Source: Roseburia sp. (GTDB lineage Bacteria > Bacillota > Clostridia > Lachnospirales > Lachnospiraceae). From it: a DNA stretch of 52,672 nucleotides. The first letter of the stretch is position 1. Each line of letters opens with the position of its first letter. The position numbers and the translations under genes are program-made. The stretch spans positions 1 to 52,672 of the forward strand of contig JAFYVJ010000071.1 in NCBI GenBank assembly GCA_017549185.1, in the 5' to 3' direction. Below, in pieces: positions 33,057-43,400 of this stretch. Under the pieces are notes generated by a model, which saw nothing but the letters and a program-made list of their open reading frames with translations, was not told the DNA's origin and made no database searches.

Positions 33057-35561
33057 ATGCAGGAGAAGGAGAAAAAGTCTGGGAATATATGGTTGACCGT
33101 GGCGAGCTTTGTGGTTGACAAACGAAAAGCCATTTTAGTTTTGTTTATCTTTGCCATTATCCACAGCGTATTATCTGTTGGCAGGACACAGGTAAATTCG
33201 GATTTGACCAAATATCTGCCGGAAGAGAGTGAGACTAGAATCGGTCTGGTTACCATGCAGGAGGAGTTTGTTACTTATGGTATGGCATCTGTCATGATTG
33301 GTAATGTGACATATGAAGAGGCACTGGATGTAGTAGAGATTATTAAAAAAGTAGACGGTGTCACTTCGGTTATGTTTGATAATACAGAGGCAAGTTACGT
33401 GGGAACGAACGCTTTGATGACGATAAATGTAGATGGTCTTGATGGTGATGTAAAAAATATTGAGACGATGAACAGTGTGAAAGAGGCATTGGCGGGTTAT
33501 GACTATTACATAAATACGACCATTGGACAGAACGAAGCAATGTTGGCACAGATTCAAAGTGATATTTCTGTTATCATGGTATTGGCGGTTGTTATTATTA
33601 TCGGTGTATTGCTTTTTACAAGTACATCTTATGCCGCAGTAATGGTTTTGATGATGACGTTTGGTGTGGCCGCTATCCTAAACATGGGAACGAATTATCT
33701 GATGGGAGAGATTTCTACGGTAACGGATTCTATCGCAGTAATATTGCAACTTGCCTTGGCAATTGACTATGCAATTATTTTGCTGGAACGATTCCTTGAA
33801 GAAAAACATGAGATGAATAGTGAGATGGCGTTAAAAGTTGCGTTATCTAAGGCGATTCCGGAAATCAGTTCTTCTTCACTAACAACGGTATCTGGAATGC
33901 TGGCACTTTGTTTTATGCAGTTTAGAATCGGTGCAGATATGGGTAGAGTATTAATTAAAGCAATTTTATTAAGCTTAATATCAGTTTTTTTATTTATGCC
34001 GAGTCTATTAATGATATTTGAAAAATGGATTGACAAAACAATGCATAAGAGTCTTGTTCCGAATGTTTCTTTTATTGGAAAATTTGCGAATAAGACAAAA
34101 TATATCATTCCACCAATCTTTTTTGTGGCGATTATTGCAGGCTGTATTATTTCAGGTAAGAGCAGATTTGTTTATGATATGAATAATGTAGAAAGTAATA
34201 AGAAAAGTGAGGCCACAATTCACAGAGAAAAAATTGAGTCTGTTTTCGGAAAAAACAATCAGCTTGTAGTGATGGTGCCAAGTGGAGATTATAAAAAGGA
34301 AGCAGAGACATTAGCACGATTAGAGCGTTTGGATTATGTATCAAGTGCGCTTGGTCTGGCGAATCAGGAACTGATGGATGGCATCTATCTGACAGGAGAG
34401 ATTACGCCGCGAGAGTTATCGGAAATGTTAGACATGGATATTGAAGTGGTGCAGCTTTTGTATACCGGATATGCATTTGAGCATGGAGAATATGGTCCGA
34501 TGTTAATGGGGATTGATGACTATGGTGTACCACTTTTGGACATGTTTGTCTTTTTATTGGAGATGGTAGATGAGAGCAATATCAATCTTGGTAATGATAT
34601 GGGCAGGATGATGGACGAGATGAAGGATATGCTTTTTGCAGCAAAAGACCAGCTTCAGGGCGAGAACTATAGCCGATTTATTCTGAATTTAGATAAACCT
34701 GCTGAAGGCGAAGAAACATATGCTGCTTTGGAGGAGATTCGTGAGATTGCAGAAGAAGTATATGGAAAAGATAGCGTTATTTTAGCAGGTGGTTCTACAA
34801 GCTGTAAGGATTTGTCGGATTCTTTTGTAGTTGATAATACAGTCATTACGGTGTTGACAATTTTATTCGTATTGGTAATTTTATTTTTTACTTTCCAGTC
34901 GGCGGGATTACCGGTTCTTTTAGTTGCGACAATTCAGGGAAGTATTTGGATTAACTTTAGTATTCCTGTATTAGAGGGCAATTCTATGTACTTTATTGCT
35001 TACTTAATTGGTACAGCGATTCAGATGGGAGCCTGTATCGACTATGCGATTGTCATTGCAAGCCGTTATATGGACTTGAAAACGAAAATGCCGCTTAAGG
35101 ATGCAGTTGGAGAAACGATTAATCAGGCTTTTCCAACGATTTTAACATCAGGTTCAATTATGGCATCAGCAGGTTTTATTATTGGCGGTATTTCATCGGA
35201 TGCAACAACTGCAGCTATGGGTACGGTGTTAGGTCGTGGTGCTGTTGTTTCTATTATATTAGTTGTGTTTGTATTACCGCAGATTTTATTGTTGGGTGAT
35301 ACAATTATTGAGAAGACAGCACTAAATATTAGTATTGATAGAAAAGAAAAAGAGCTGGTTGGAAAAATTGGTATTTCCGGTCACATCAGGGGTTATGTGC
35401 AGGGTGAAATTGATGCAGATGTACAGGGTATTTTGATCGGGGATGCGGATATATCGTTAAAGGCCATTATTCCGGGAAGAGACGCCACAGCAGAAATTGT
35501 GGATGAAGATGGAGATGCTATAGAGCAGGCTGGAAAGGAGGGAGAAAGCAATGAAGCGTAA
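33057..35561 (+). CDS. MMPL/RND-family exporter
   Basis: An 834-aa RND-superfamily transporter of the MMPL type, with two sterol-sensing-like halves. Each half has one helix, an external loop and five clustered helices. The first cluster includes LALAIDYAIILLERFLEE and the second ACIDYAIVIASRYMD; the conserved Asp-Tyr pairs (IDYA) are the usual proton-relay positions. Substrates of the family are lipids or hydrophobic compounds. The C-terminal cytoplasmic tail (about 60 residues) is unusual: short repeats such as GYVQGEIDADVQG and GILIGDADISL look beta-helical. TetR is divergent. The next gene overlaps by 11 bp, so the two proteins are translationally coupled and probably act together. Confidence 0.92.
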   Translation: MQEKEKKSGNIWLTVASFVVDKRKAILVLFIFAIIHSVLSVGRTQVNSDLTKYLPEESETRIGLVTMQEEFVTYGMASVMIGNVTYEEALDVVEIIKKVDGVTSVMFDNTEASYVGTNALMTINVDGLDGDVKNIETMNSVKEALAGYDYYINTTIGQNEAMLAQIQSDISVIMVLAVVIIIGVLLFTSTSYAAVMVLMMTFGVAAILNMGTNYLMGEISTVTDSIAVILQLALAIDYAIILLERFLEEKHEMNSEMALKVALSKAIPEISSSSLTTVSGMLALCFMQFRIGADMGRVLIKAILLSLISVFLFMPSLLMIFEKWIDKTMHKSLVPNVSFIGKFANKTKYIIPPIFFVAIIAGCIISGKSRFVYDMNNVESNKKSEATIHREKIESVFGKNNQLVVMVPSGDYKKEAETLARLERLDYVSSALGLANQELMDGIYLTGEITPRELSEMLDMDIEVVQLLYTGYAFEHGEYGPMLMGIDDYGVPLLDMFVFLLEMVDESNINLGNDMGRMMDEMKDMLFAAKDQLQGENYSRFILNLDKPAEGEETYAALEEIREIAEEVYGKDSVILAGGSTSCKDLSDSFVVDNTVITVLTILFVLVILFFTFQSAGLPVLLVATIQGSIWINFSIPVLEGNSMYFIAYLIGTAIQMGACIDYAIVIASRYMDLKTKMPLKDAVGETINQAFPTILTSGSIMASAGFIIGGISSDATTAAMGTVLGRGAVVSIILVVFVLPQILLLGDTIIEKTALNISIDRKEKELVGKIGISGHIRGYVQGEIDADVQGILIGDADISLKAIIPGRDATAEIVDEDGDAIEQAGKEGESNEA

Positions 35562-38451
35562 ATTGTTGATTTTTTCCTTAGTATTTGCAATGTTTGTTTG
35601 CCGGATGAGTATGGTATATGCCGATAATACTACAAATGAAACAGCAGACGAAGTGATGTCAGAAAATGTAATCGAAATTTACACTACAGAAGATTTTTTG
35701 TCATTTGCAGAGAACTGCAAACTAGATACCTATAGTCTGGGAAAAGTGTTCGAGTTAAAGGCAGATATTAGTTTGAGTGATACGGAGTTTGCGTCAGTTC
35801 CATATTTTGATGGTATTTTTTATGGGAATGGACATACGATTAGTGGCATGTATTTGGATGGAATAGGTTCACAGTTAGGATTATTCCGTTATATTGGTGT
35901 GTTAGGTGAGGTTTATGATTTAAATGTAAAGGGATACATTATTCCATCAGGTTCAAAAACACAAATCGGTGGTATTGCAGGTGTAAACTATGGAATGATT
36001 CATAATTGTACTTTCAAGGGAACGATTTGTGGGGAAGATACGATAGGAGGAATTGTAGGTTTAAATACGCTGTATGGTCAGATAATCAATTGTGGTTCCG
36101 ATGCGATTGTGGTAGCGACCAATAATGCGGGAGGTATTGTAGGTATAAATAAAGGAACCATAAGTAAGTGTCTTAGCAAGAGTAAAGTGAATATAGAAGA
36201 GCTTGAGCCTGCATTAGAGATTGAAGGTATGGATGTGGGAGAGTTAAACATTGTCCAGACTGTGATTACACGAAATAATTCGGGTGGCATTGCTGGAAGT
36301 TCGAGTGGCCTTATTAGTGAATGTTATAATACCGGAATAGTAGGATATCAGCATGTAGGCTATAATTCGGGCGGTATTGCAGGGTATCAGGATGGTGTGA
36401 TAGAAAATTGTATTAATTATGGTGAAATCTATGGTCGTAAAGATGTGGGTGGAATTGTAGGTCAGGCGGCACCATATGTGGAATCAGATGATTACTTGAG
36501 TGAGACTATCAATGAGATGGAACATAGCATGAATCGCATAGAAAGTACAATAAATCATTTGAAAAATACAATGAATGAGATTTCATCAGAAGTTGAGGAA
36601 ACTACGGATGAGTTCAATGGTATGGTAAGTGATAGGCTGAATAGGTTGAGGCAGACTGGGAATGCAGAGGGAAACGCTGACAATTCAACTGGCGGAGATG
36701 GTGCAGAAAGTGGAGATTCGCAGGGAAACGGAAGTCATACAGAAAACGAAAGTCCGACAGAAAACGAAGGCTCAACGGGAAACGGAAGCTCGACAGAAAA
36801 TGAAAACTCGACAGAAAATGAAAATTCGACGGAAAACGAAGGTTCGACAGAAAACGGAGGTTCGACAGAAAACGGAGGTTCCAATGGAAATGGAGATTCG
36901 AATAATTCGGGAAATATTGGAGATTTAGACAAACTTCCACAATTACCGGATTTTAGTGGACTGGGTAACCGGTTAAATAATATGCAAGATGCTGTCGATA
37001 AGACTGTGACTGATATGCAGGAAAAAGCAAATGCAATGGAACAGAAAATCGACAATATTGAAGCAGATATGAATAGTATTACAGACCAGATGCAAAAACT
37101 GGGAGATACAATGAAAGAAGCAACAGAGATAACGATTGAAGATGTGTCCTCTGTTGCTACGGCAGATTCAATGAAGGGTGTTATCAGGGGCTGCAGTAAT
37201 TATGGAATTATTAACGGGGATATTAATGTAGGTGGTATCGCGGGAACTATGAATGTCGAGAATACAAAAGACCCGGAGGAAGATATTACTATCTCTACAG
37301 ATATAGCAAGAACTACGCGAATTAATGCGGTAATTCTTTCTGCTATCAATTACGGCAAGATTAATGGTAAAAAAGATTGCATGGGTGGTATAGTAGGTTT
37401 GCAGTCATTAGGACTTCTTCATGGATGTGAAGGTTATGGTTCAATTTCTTCGAGTGCTGGAAATTATGTGGGAGGTATTGTGGGACGGAGTGTTGCCACA
37501 GTTGAAAAATCATATACGGTATCGGATTTGAGTGGAAAAGATTATATTGGAGGCATTGCAGGAGAAGGTACAACGGTCAAAGATTCTTTCAGTGTAGCGT
37601 ACATAGATAGTAAAGGGGAGAGTCTTGGTGCTATTGCAGGCAATGCTACTAAAGATAAATCTTTTAAAGGTAATTATTTTGTAAAAAATGGATTTGATGG
37701 AATTGATAATATTAGTTATGCCGGAGAAGCGGAACCGGTTACGTTTGAGGAAATTATGCTTATGGCGGAGATTCCAGAAGGTTTTAAACAGGTAAAAGTG
37801 TCTTTTGTGTCAGATGGAGAGGTGATTGCTGAAGAGTATGTACCATATGGTGCGACTTTAAAAAAAGAGAATTTCCCACAGTTAAAGGATACAGAGTTGG
37901 CATATGCAGATTGGCCAGATCCAACAGAATATACAAATATTATCAGCAATATTACCTTGGAGGCAGAATATATTCCGTGGGTACAGAGTGTAGCTGTCTA
38001 TACAGAAACCGAAGAAAGACCGATATTTATTGCAGTAGACAAATTCTATGAGAGAACTGAGATTCAATTAAATCCGGTAGAAAAGGATTTCCCAATTACT
38101 ATAGAGGGAATGAAACTATTATATAGCCATGGATGGACGCTTCTTTCAGAACGTGAAAAAACTTTTGAATCGATAGAAGGACACTTTCTTGTGCCAGAGA
38201 ATATAGAAGGAGAGATTCAGGTATATATAAAAGAGGGAGAAGGATGGATACCGGTTGCTACAACGATAGATGGTAGTTATGTAGTGGCAGAACTTCCATA
38301 TGAAGCAGATTTTGCAGTAGTAGAAATGGAAACAGATAATGCTGCATTGTATCGGATAATTGTGGTAGCTGTTATCGTTTTGATACTTGTAATTTCTATT
38401 ATTATCGTTCATAATAAACGCAAGAAAAAAGCGAAGGATGATAATAAATAA
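35551..38451 (+). CDS. GLUG-repeat surface protein with C-terminal anchor
   Basis: A 966-aa membrane-anchored surface protein. A signal peptide (MKRKLLIFSLVFAMFVCRMSMVYA) is followed by several GLUG-type repeats (for example GGIAGVNYGMIHNC and GGIVGLNTLYG, about residues 130-310). Next comes a coiled coil (about 315-365) and a low-complexity Ser-Thr-Glu-Asn-Gly linker of tandem hexapeptides (about 370-450). A second coiled coil and GLUG repeats (about 460-720) come next. An InlB-like beta repeat (FVSDGEVIAEEYVPYGATL), a beta domain and a C-terminal transmembrane helix (about 930-955) with a basic tail complete the protein. It overlaps the MMPL gene, suggesting a partner that captures or passes exported substrate. 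TatD follows after 2 bp. Confidence 0.88.
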   Translation: MKRKLLIFSLVFAMFVCRMSMVYADNTTNETADEVMSENVIEIYTTEDFLSFAENCKLDTYSLGKVFELKADISLSDTEFASVPYFDGIFYGNGHTISGMYLDGIGSQLGLFRYIGVLGEVYDLNVKGYIIPSGSKTQIGGIAGVNYGMIHNCTFKGTICGEDTIGGIVGLNTLYGQIINCGSDAIVVATNNAGGIVGINKGTISKCLSKSKVNIEELEPALEIEGMDVGELNIVQTVITRNNSGGIAGSSSGLISECYNTGIVGYQHVGYNSGGIAGYQDGVIENCINYGEIYGRKDVGGIVGQAAPYVESDDYLSETINEMEHSMNRIESTINHLKNTMNEISSEVEETTDEFNGMVSDRLNRLRQTGNAEGNADNSTGGDGAESGDSQGNGSHTENESPTENEGSTGNGSSTENENSTENENSTENEGSTENGGSTENGGSNGNGDSNNSGNIGDLDKLPQLPDFSGLGNRLNNMQDAVDKTVTDMQEKANAMEQKIDNIEADMNSITDQMQKLGDTMKEATEITIEDVSSVATADSMKGVIRGCSNYGIINGDINVGGIAGTMNVENTKDPEEDITISTDIARTTRINAVILSAINYGKINGKKDCMGGIVGLQSLGLLHGCEGYGSISSSAGNYVGGIVGRSVATVEKSYTVSDLSGKDYIGGIAGEGTTVKDSFSVAYIDSKGESLGAIAGNATKDKSFKGNYFVKNGFDGIDNISYAGEAEPVTFEEIMLMAEIPEGFKQVKVSFVSDGEVIAEEYVPYGATLKKENFPQLKDTELAYADWPDPTEYTNIISNITLEAEYIPWVQSVAVYTETEERPIFIAVDKFYERTEIQLNPVEKDFPITIEGMKLLYSHGWTLLSEREKTFESIEGHFLVPENIEGEIQVYIKEGEGWIPVATTIDGSYVVAELPYEADFAVVEMETDNAALYRIIVVAVIVLILVISIIIVHNKRKKKAKDDNK
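36736..36900 (+). repeat. 18-bp coding tandem repeats
   Basis: Degenerate 18-bp units such as TCGACAGAAAACGAAGGT encode tandem STENEG/STENGG hexapeptides in the linker of the GLUG protein. The number of units is likely to vary between strains, which would change the distance between the two coiled coils. Confidence 0.75.
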
Positions 38452-38453
38452 TT

Positions 38454-39236
38454 ATGATATTTGAAACACATGCACATTATGATGATGAACAATTTGATTC
38501 AGACAGAGAAGCGTTATTAGCTTCTCTGTCTGATTGTGGTATTAAGAGTGTTGTAAATGTGGGAGCATCGATTGCTTCTACCAGAAAGTCTGTAGAATTA
38601 GCAGGGAAATATGATTTCATTTATGCAACAGTAGGGGTACATCCGAGCGAGATAGATGAGTTAAATGAGGAGCGTTTTGCATGGCTTAGAGAGTTGACGA
38701 AACTGGAAAAAGTTGTGGCAGTTGGGGAAATTGGTTTAGATTATTATTGGGATAAAGAGCCGGAGGTGCAGGAACGTCAGCGTTACTGGTTTAAACGCCA
38801 AATGCAGTTGGCTAGAGAGGCAAAATTGCCGATTGTAGTACATTCTAGAGATGCAGCAGCAGATACTTTGCAGATTATGAAAGAAGCTCATGCAGAGGAG
38901 ATTCCGGGGGTTATTCATTGTTATTCGTATTCGCCGGAAATGGCACAGGAATTCATAAAAATGGGCTATTATATCGGTGTAGGAGGCGTTGTAACCTTTA
39001 AAAAGGCTAAAAAATTAAAGGAAACCGTAGAACATATCCCATTGGAGCGGATTTTATTGGAAACGGATTGTCCTTATATGGCACCGGAGCCATATCGTGG
39101 AAAACGGAATGATTCCCGTTATATTCCATATATCATAGAGAAAATTGCGGAATTGAAGCAGGTATCGATAGAAGAAGTAGAAGAAATTACATGGGAAAAT
39201 GCTATGAAATTTTATCAGTTTGTAACAAAGTTGTAA
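38454..39236 (+). CDS. tatD: TatD-family metal-dependent DNase
   Basis: A 260-aa TIM-barrel hydrolase. Metal ligands are seen as THAHYD near the N-terminus (HxH), GEIGLDYYWD (Glu), PIVVHSRDA (His), GVIHCYSYS (His) and LLETDCPYMAPEPYRGKRN (Asp). TatD enzymes act as 3'-5' exonucleases or tRNA/DNA quality enzymes. The start is 2 bp after the GLUG gene stop with no strong ribosome-binding site, so translation is probably coupled, although the function looks housekeeping and unrelated. Confidence 0.93.
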   Translation: MIFETHAHYDDEQFDSDREALLASLSDCGIKSVVNVGASIASTRKSVELAGKYDFIYATVGVHPSEIDELNEERFAWLRELTKLEKVVAVGEIGLDYYWDKEPEVQERQRYWFKRQMQLAREAKLPIVVHSRDAAADTLQIMKEAHAEEIPGVIHCYSYSPEMAQEFIKMGYYIGVGGVVTFKKAKKLKETVEHIPLERILLETDCPYMAPEPYRGKRNDSRYIPYIIEKIAELKQVSIEEVEEITWENAMKFYQFVTKL

Positions 39237-39293
39237 TAAATTTGTGCAAACTATACAAAAACGAGATAGTTAAATTGTGCAAAAATTAGCTTC

Positions 39294-39500
39294 TTTACAC
39301 TGTGAAACTTTAGTGTGATAAAATTAGAACTAGCTTTTTTGTAGAGAATTTATTCGTTTTAGGTGCTAATTATGGTAAAATGGCAGTAAAAATTTACATT
39401 TTCTTCCAAAACGTAAAATTTGACTTTTAAGAAAAAATAAGTAAGATGTAGCATTGTAGTTAGGCGGCAGATAAATGAAAAGTTTATTTGCCGCCTTTTA
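39294..39500 (+). ncRNA. Candidate intergenic small RNA
   Basis: A promoter-like pair, TTTACA (39294-39299), a 17-bp spacer and GATAAA (39317-39322), is followed about 140 bp later by a strong hairpin: AGGCGGCA (39462-39469) with TGCCGCCT (39489-39496) and T residues. No reading frame lies between. It could be a small RNA of roughly 170 nt or an attenuator for the cell-wall hydrolase that starts 40 bp after the hairpin. No known riboswitch class is recognised. Confidence 0.4.
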
Positions 39501-39537
39501 AAAGGTCTTTTTAATTAGTGGAAGGAGAAAATGAACT

Positions 39538-40170
39538 ATGACAATGAACGTAGCAGGTGCGTTAGCGATGGTGCTTTGCTTAACAGTTACGTCCGGCCAG
39601 CAGGAATTAGGTGGAAGTAAAACAGCTTTACCAATTTCTGAGTTATCATTTGCGACAGAGGAAGAAAATGTAGTATCATTCGAAAAAAATGATACCAATT
39701 TAGTGAAATTATATAACAGTGAGACAGAAGCTATTGAAGTAAAGGTAGACTTTGAAGAGACAGAAGAACAGGAAGAACAGGAAGAACAGGAAGAGCAGGA
39801 ATATCAGAATCGTTGGGGAATACAATTAACCGAAGAAGAAATTGATTTGCTCGCGAAGATTTTATGGGTAGAAGCTAGGGGAGAATCCGAGGCTGGACAG
39901 AAGGCAGTAGTAGAGGTTGTTTTTAATCGAATGCTTTCAGAAGAATTTCCGGATACATTACATGATGTATTAAGCCAGAAAAAACCGGTGCAGTTTGCAT
40001 CGTGGAAGTTAAGGGATAAAGCAGAACCTACCGAAAAGGAATATTCAACCATTTACGCAGTACTAAATGGAGAAACAAATATTGTAAGAGAGGATACAGT
40101 ATATTTTGCAACTAAAAAATTGACACGTAACTTAGATCTCAAAATTGGAGGACATTATTTCTGTTACTAA
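39538..40170 (+). CDS. SleB/CwlJ-type cell-wall hydrolase
   Basis: A 210-aa secreted protein. The start has a short hydrophobic signal (NVAGALAMVLCLTVTSG). A Glu/Gln-rich linker (EEQ repeats near residue 75-85) follows. The C-terminal hydrolase domain (about 95-210) begins LTEEEIDLLAKILWVEARGESEAGQKAV with the catalytic Glu in WVEARGE. VVEVVFNRM and PVQFASW are also typical of the spore-cortex lytic family. Such enzymes cut peptidoglycan in spore germination or wall turnover. AAGGAGAAAATG lies upstream. A hairpin just upstream may attenuate it. Confidence 0.88.
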   Translation: MTMNVAGALAMVLCLTVTSGQQELGGSKTALPISELSFATEEENVVSFEKNDTNLVKLYNSETEAIEVKVDFEETEEQEEQEEQEEQEYQNRWGIQLTEEEIDLLAKILWVEARGESEAGQKAVVEVVFNRMLSEEFPDTLHDVLSQKKPVQFASWKLRDKAEPTEKEYSTIYAVLNGETNIVREDTVYFATKKLTRNLDLKIGGHYFCY

Positions 40171-40188
40171 TTAAAGAAAATGTTGTTA

Positions 40189-40264
40189 CAAATGCAAGTA
40201 CCGGGTGGGATACACACTTCTTAATTATAAATTAGGTGTGTATTCCTCCCGGTACTTGCATTTG
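40189..40264. repeat. 76-bp long inverted repeat
   Basis: A 29-bp left arm (40189-40217, starting CAAATGCAAGTACCGGG) and right arm (40236-40264) match at 27 of 29 positions around an 18-nt loop. It lies just after the cell-wall hydrolase. It lacks a T-run, so it is more than a simple terminator; a MITE-like element or a structured RNA are alternatives. Confidence 0.85.
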
Positions 40265-40315
40265 TAAGAATCTACGTTTAGGTGAATATTGTTATATAGA
40301 ATCTCAAACTTCCGA

Positions 40316-40344
40316 TTGCTTGCTATGGAGGTTTGTGGTACAAT
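40316..40344 (+). promoter_or_regulatory. Promoter of the giant glycosidase gene
   Basis: -35 TTGCTT (40316-40321), a 17-bp spacer and -10 TACAAT (40339-40344), giving a leader of about 55 nt before ATG 40405. Confidence 0.6.
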
Positions 40345-40404
40345 CATAGTGATATTATGTGCGTAGTGTACAGAATAATTAAATTTAAAGAAAGGAACGA
40401 AGGA

Positions 40405-43400
40405 ATGAAAAACAAATTTTTCAAAAGAGCAGTAGCTGCCCTTATGGCAGCGGTTCTCGTTCTGTCAGACTTCGGAGGTATAGCTCCGGTTTCGGCAGAG
40501 GAGATTCAGGTTCGTACAGAGACGAACGCTCAGATGAGTTCTGATCCGGAATACGTATATGTAAATGCATATAGCGATCCAGCAATCCGTGAACAGAATT
40601 TTGATGAAAATTGGAAATTCTATCTGGGTGAAGCAAGTGGTGCAGAAAATGCTACCTACGATGACTCTAGATGGGAAAGTGTGAATCTGCCACACGACTA
40701 CAGCATTGAGCAGGAATATACTGCTGCAGGCGAAGCAGAAAGTGCATATCTGTTAGGTGGTACGGGATGGTACAGAAAGTACTTCACTTTGACAGAAGCA
40801 TTGAAAGACAAAGAAATCAGAATTGATTTCGGTGGTGTTTATATGAATTCCACTGTATGGATTAACGGTACTAAATTAGGTACACATCCATATGGTTACA
40901 CACCATTTTCATATGATATCACAGATTACGTAGAATTTGGAAAAGAAAACGTAATCACTGTAAAGGTAGACCATCAGACACCATCCAGCAGATGGTATTC
41001 CGGTAGTGGTATTTACAGAAGTGTAAATCTGACTATCATGGATAAGGTTCATGTAGACCTTTACGGAACTAAAATAGAGACACCAAATCTGGAGACGGAA
41101 AAAGGTGGAACAGTAAATATGTCTGTCGCTACAACAGTAGCCAATGCAGGAACAACTGCAGCAAACGTAGTATTGACACATACTATTTACGAAAAAGGTA
41201 CAACAAACAGCATCGGTACAGTAACAACAGAAGCTCAGACTGTTGAAGCAAATGCCAGTGCCAAAATTGATGCAACACTTCAGGCTTTAAATCCAAAGCT
41301 TTGGGGTATTGGTGAAGAAAATGCACACCTTTACACTGTGAAAACAGAAGTTAAAGTGGGTGAATACGTAGTTGATACCTATGAAACAGAATACGGATTC
41401 CGTTATATTGATTTTGATACACAGACAGGTTTCTCTTTGAATGGTCAGAATATGAAATTAAAAGGTGTATGTATGCACCATGACCAGGGTGCTCTTGGAG
41501 CAGAAGCATATTATCGTGCGATCGAGCGTCAGGTAGAAATCCTTCAGGAAATGGGATGTAACTCGATTCGAGTAACTCACAACCCAGCAGCAGATGAATT
41601 AATCGAAATCTGTAACGCAAAAGGTATGCTGGTAGTCGAAGAAGCATTCGACGGCTGGATGTACAACAAAAACGGTAACTCTAAAGATTACTCTAATTAT
41701 TTTGAAACTGCAATCGACAGTGGAAATAATTTAATCGGTGCTGATGCAGAACCAATGCCGGTAGATTCTACAGATGATATATTAGGCGCTGTAGAAGGTC
41801 TTTCATGGGCACAGTATGATTTAACAAGCATGATCAGACGTGGACAGAATGCACCATCAATCATTATGTGGTCTTTAGGTAATGAAGTTTGGGAAGGTGC
41901 ATGGGGTTCAGAAGACTTCCCGGAAGTTGCAAGAACATTAATCAGTTGGGCAACAGCATTAGACAGCAGCAGACCAAGTACAATCGGTGATAACAAATTA
42001 AAAGAATCTAATTCGAATTCTTTTGCGATGTCTGAAGCGCTTACAGCAGCAGGCGGTATTACAGGATCAAACTATTGTAGTGGTTCTAATTACGACAATG
42101 TTTATAACAGATATAAAAATGTAGAGAACTTTGCATTATATGGTTCTGAAACTGCGTCTCATACAAACAGCCGTGGTGTTTACGATACCAGAGCAAATAA
42201 CAGCTTGAATGAAGATAATGTATTAACAGCTTATGATGATTCAGCAGTAGGCTGGGGTGCAACTGCCAGCGGTGCATGGTACGATATTATCACAAGAGAC
42301 TATGTGGCTGGTGAATATGTATGGACAGGCTTTGACTACCTTGGTGAGCCGACTCCGGCAAACGGAACTGATTCCGGCTTTAAGCAGGAGAAAGCAACTG
42401 CAAAAGCTCCAAAGAACTCTTTCTTTGGTATTATCGATACAGCAGGTCTTCCAAAAGATAACTACTATTTCTACCAGAGTCAGTGGAACGATGAAGTGAC
42501 AACACTTCATGTACTTCCAGCATGGAATGAAGATGCGGTAGTATCAGGAGATGTGCCAATCGTAGTATATTCTGATGCAGCAGCAGTAGAACTTTTCTTT
42601 ACTGATGCAGAAGGTAACAGAGAATCTCTTGGCAAGAAAGAATTTACTGTTAAAACAAGTAAAAATGACCCGAGCGATACTACAGGCTCAGGTATTTACA
42701 CCTATCAGATTTATGAAGGTGAAGGAAAGAACAATACTACACATAAAAACTTATATCTTACATGGTATAAAGCATTCGAAGAAGGAACAATTGAAGCAGT
42801 TGCTTATGATAGAGAAGGCAACGTAATCAGTGATACAGAAGGTCGTTCTATGGTAACTACAACAGGTGCGGCAGCTAAATTAGTAGCAACTGTTGACCGT
42901 AACGAGATTAAAGCAGATGGAAAAGACCTTGCTTATATCAAAGTAGATGTGACAGATGCAGAAGGTAATATTGTACCAAATGCAGAAAATAACGTAAAAT
43001 TCGTAGTAGAAGGCAATGGTGTTTTAGTTGGTATCGATAATGGTAAACAGCCAGACCATCAGTCTTTCCAGGACGATAACAGAGATGCTTTCAGTGGCTC
43101 TTTAGTTGCAATTGTACAGTCTGAAAAAACAATGGAAGATGGATCTTTCACAGTGAAAATCACTTCAGAAGGATTAACACAGACAACCGTTACAGTAGCG
43201 ACAAAAGCAGTAGCAAATGAAAGTGCAGAAGCACAGATTCGCAGCTTCTATATGTCTAAAAACTACTATGTAAAGAAGGGAAGCACATTAAAACTTCCTA
43301 CCACAATGGAAGCATACTATACAGATGGTTCAACAAAGAATCTTTCCGTTGAATGGGATACAGTAGGAAATACTACACAGAATGGTACATTCATTCAGAC

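Noticed and set aside
36614-36940. Minus- and plus-strand frames over the GLUG linker
   Set aside because: They are products of the 18-bp tandem repeat read in other frames and have low-complexity sequence only.
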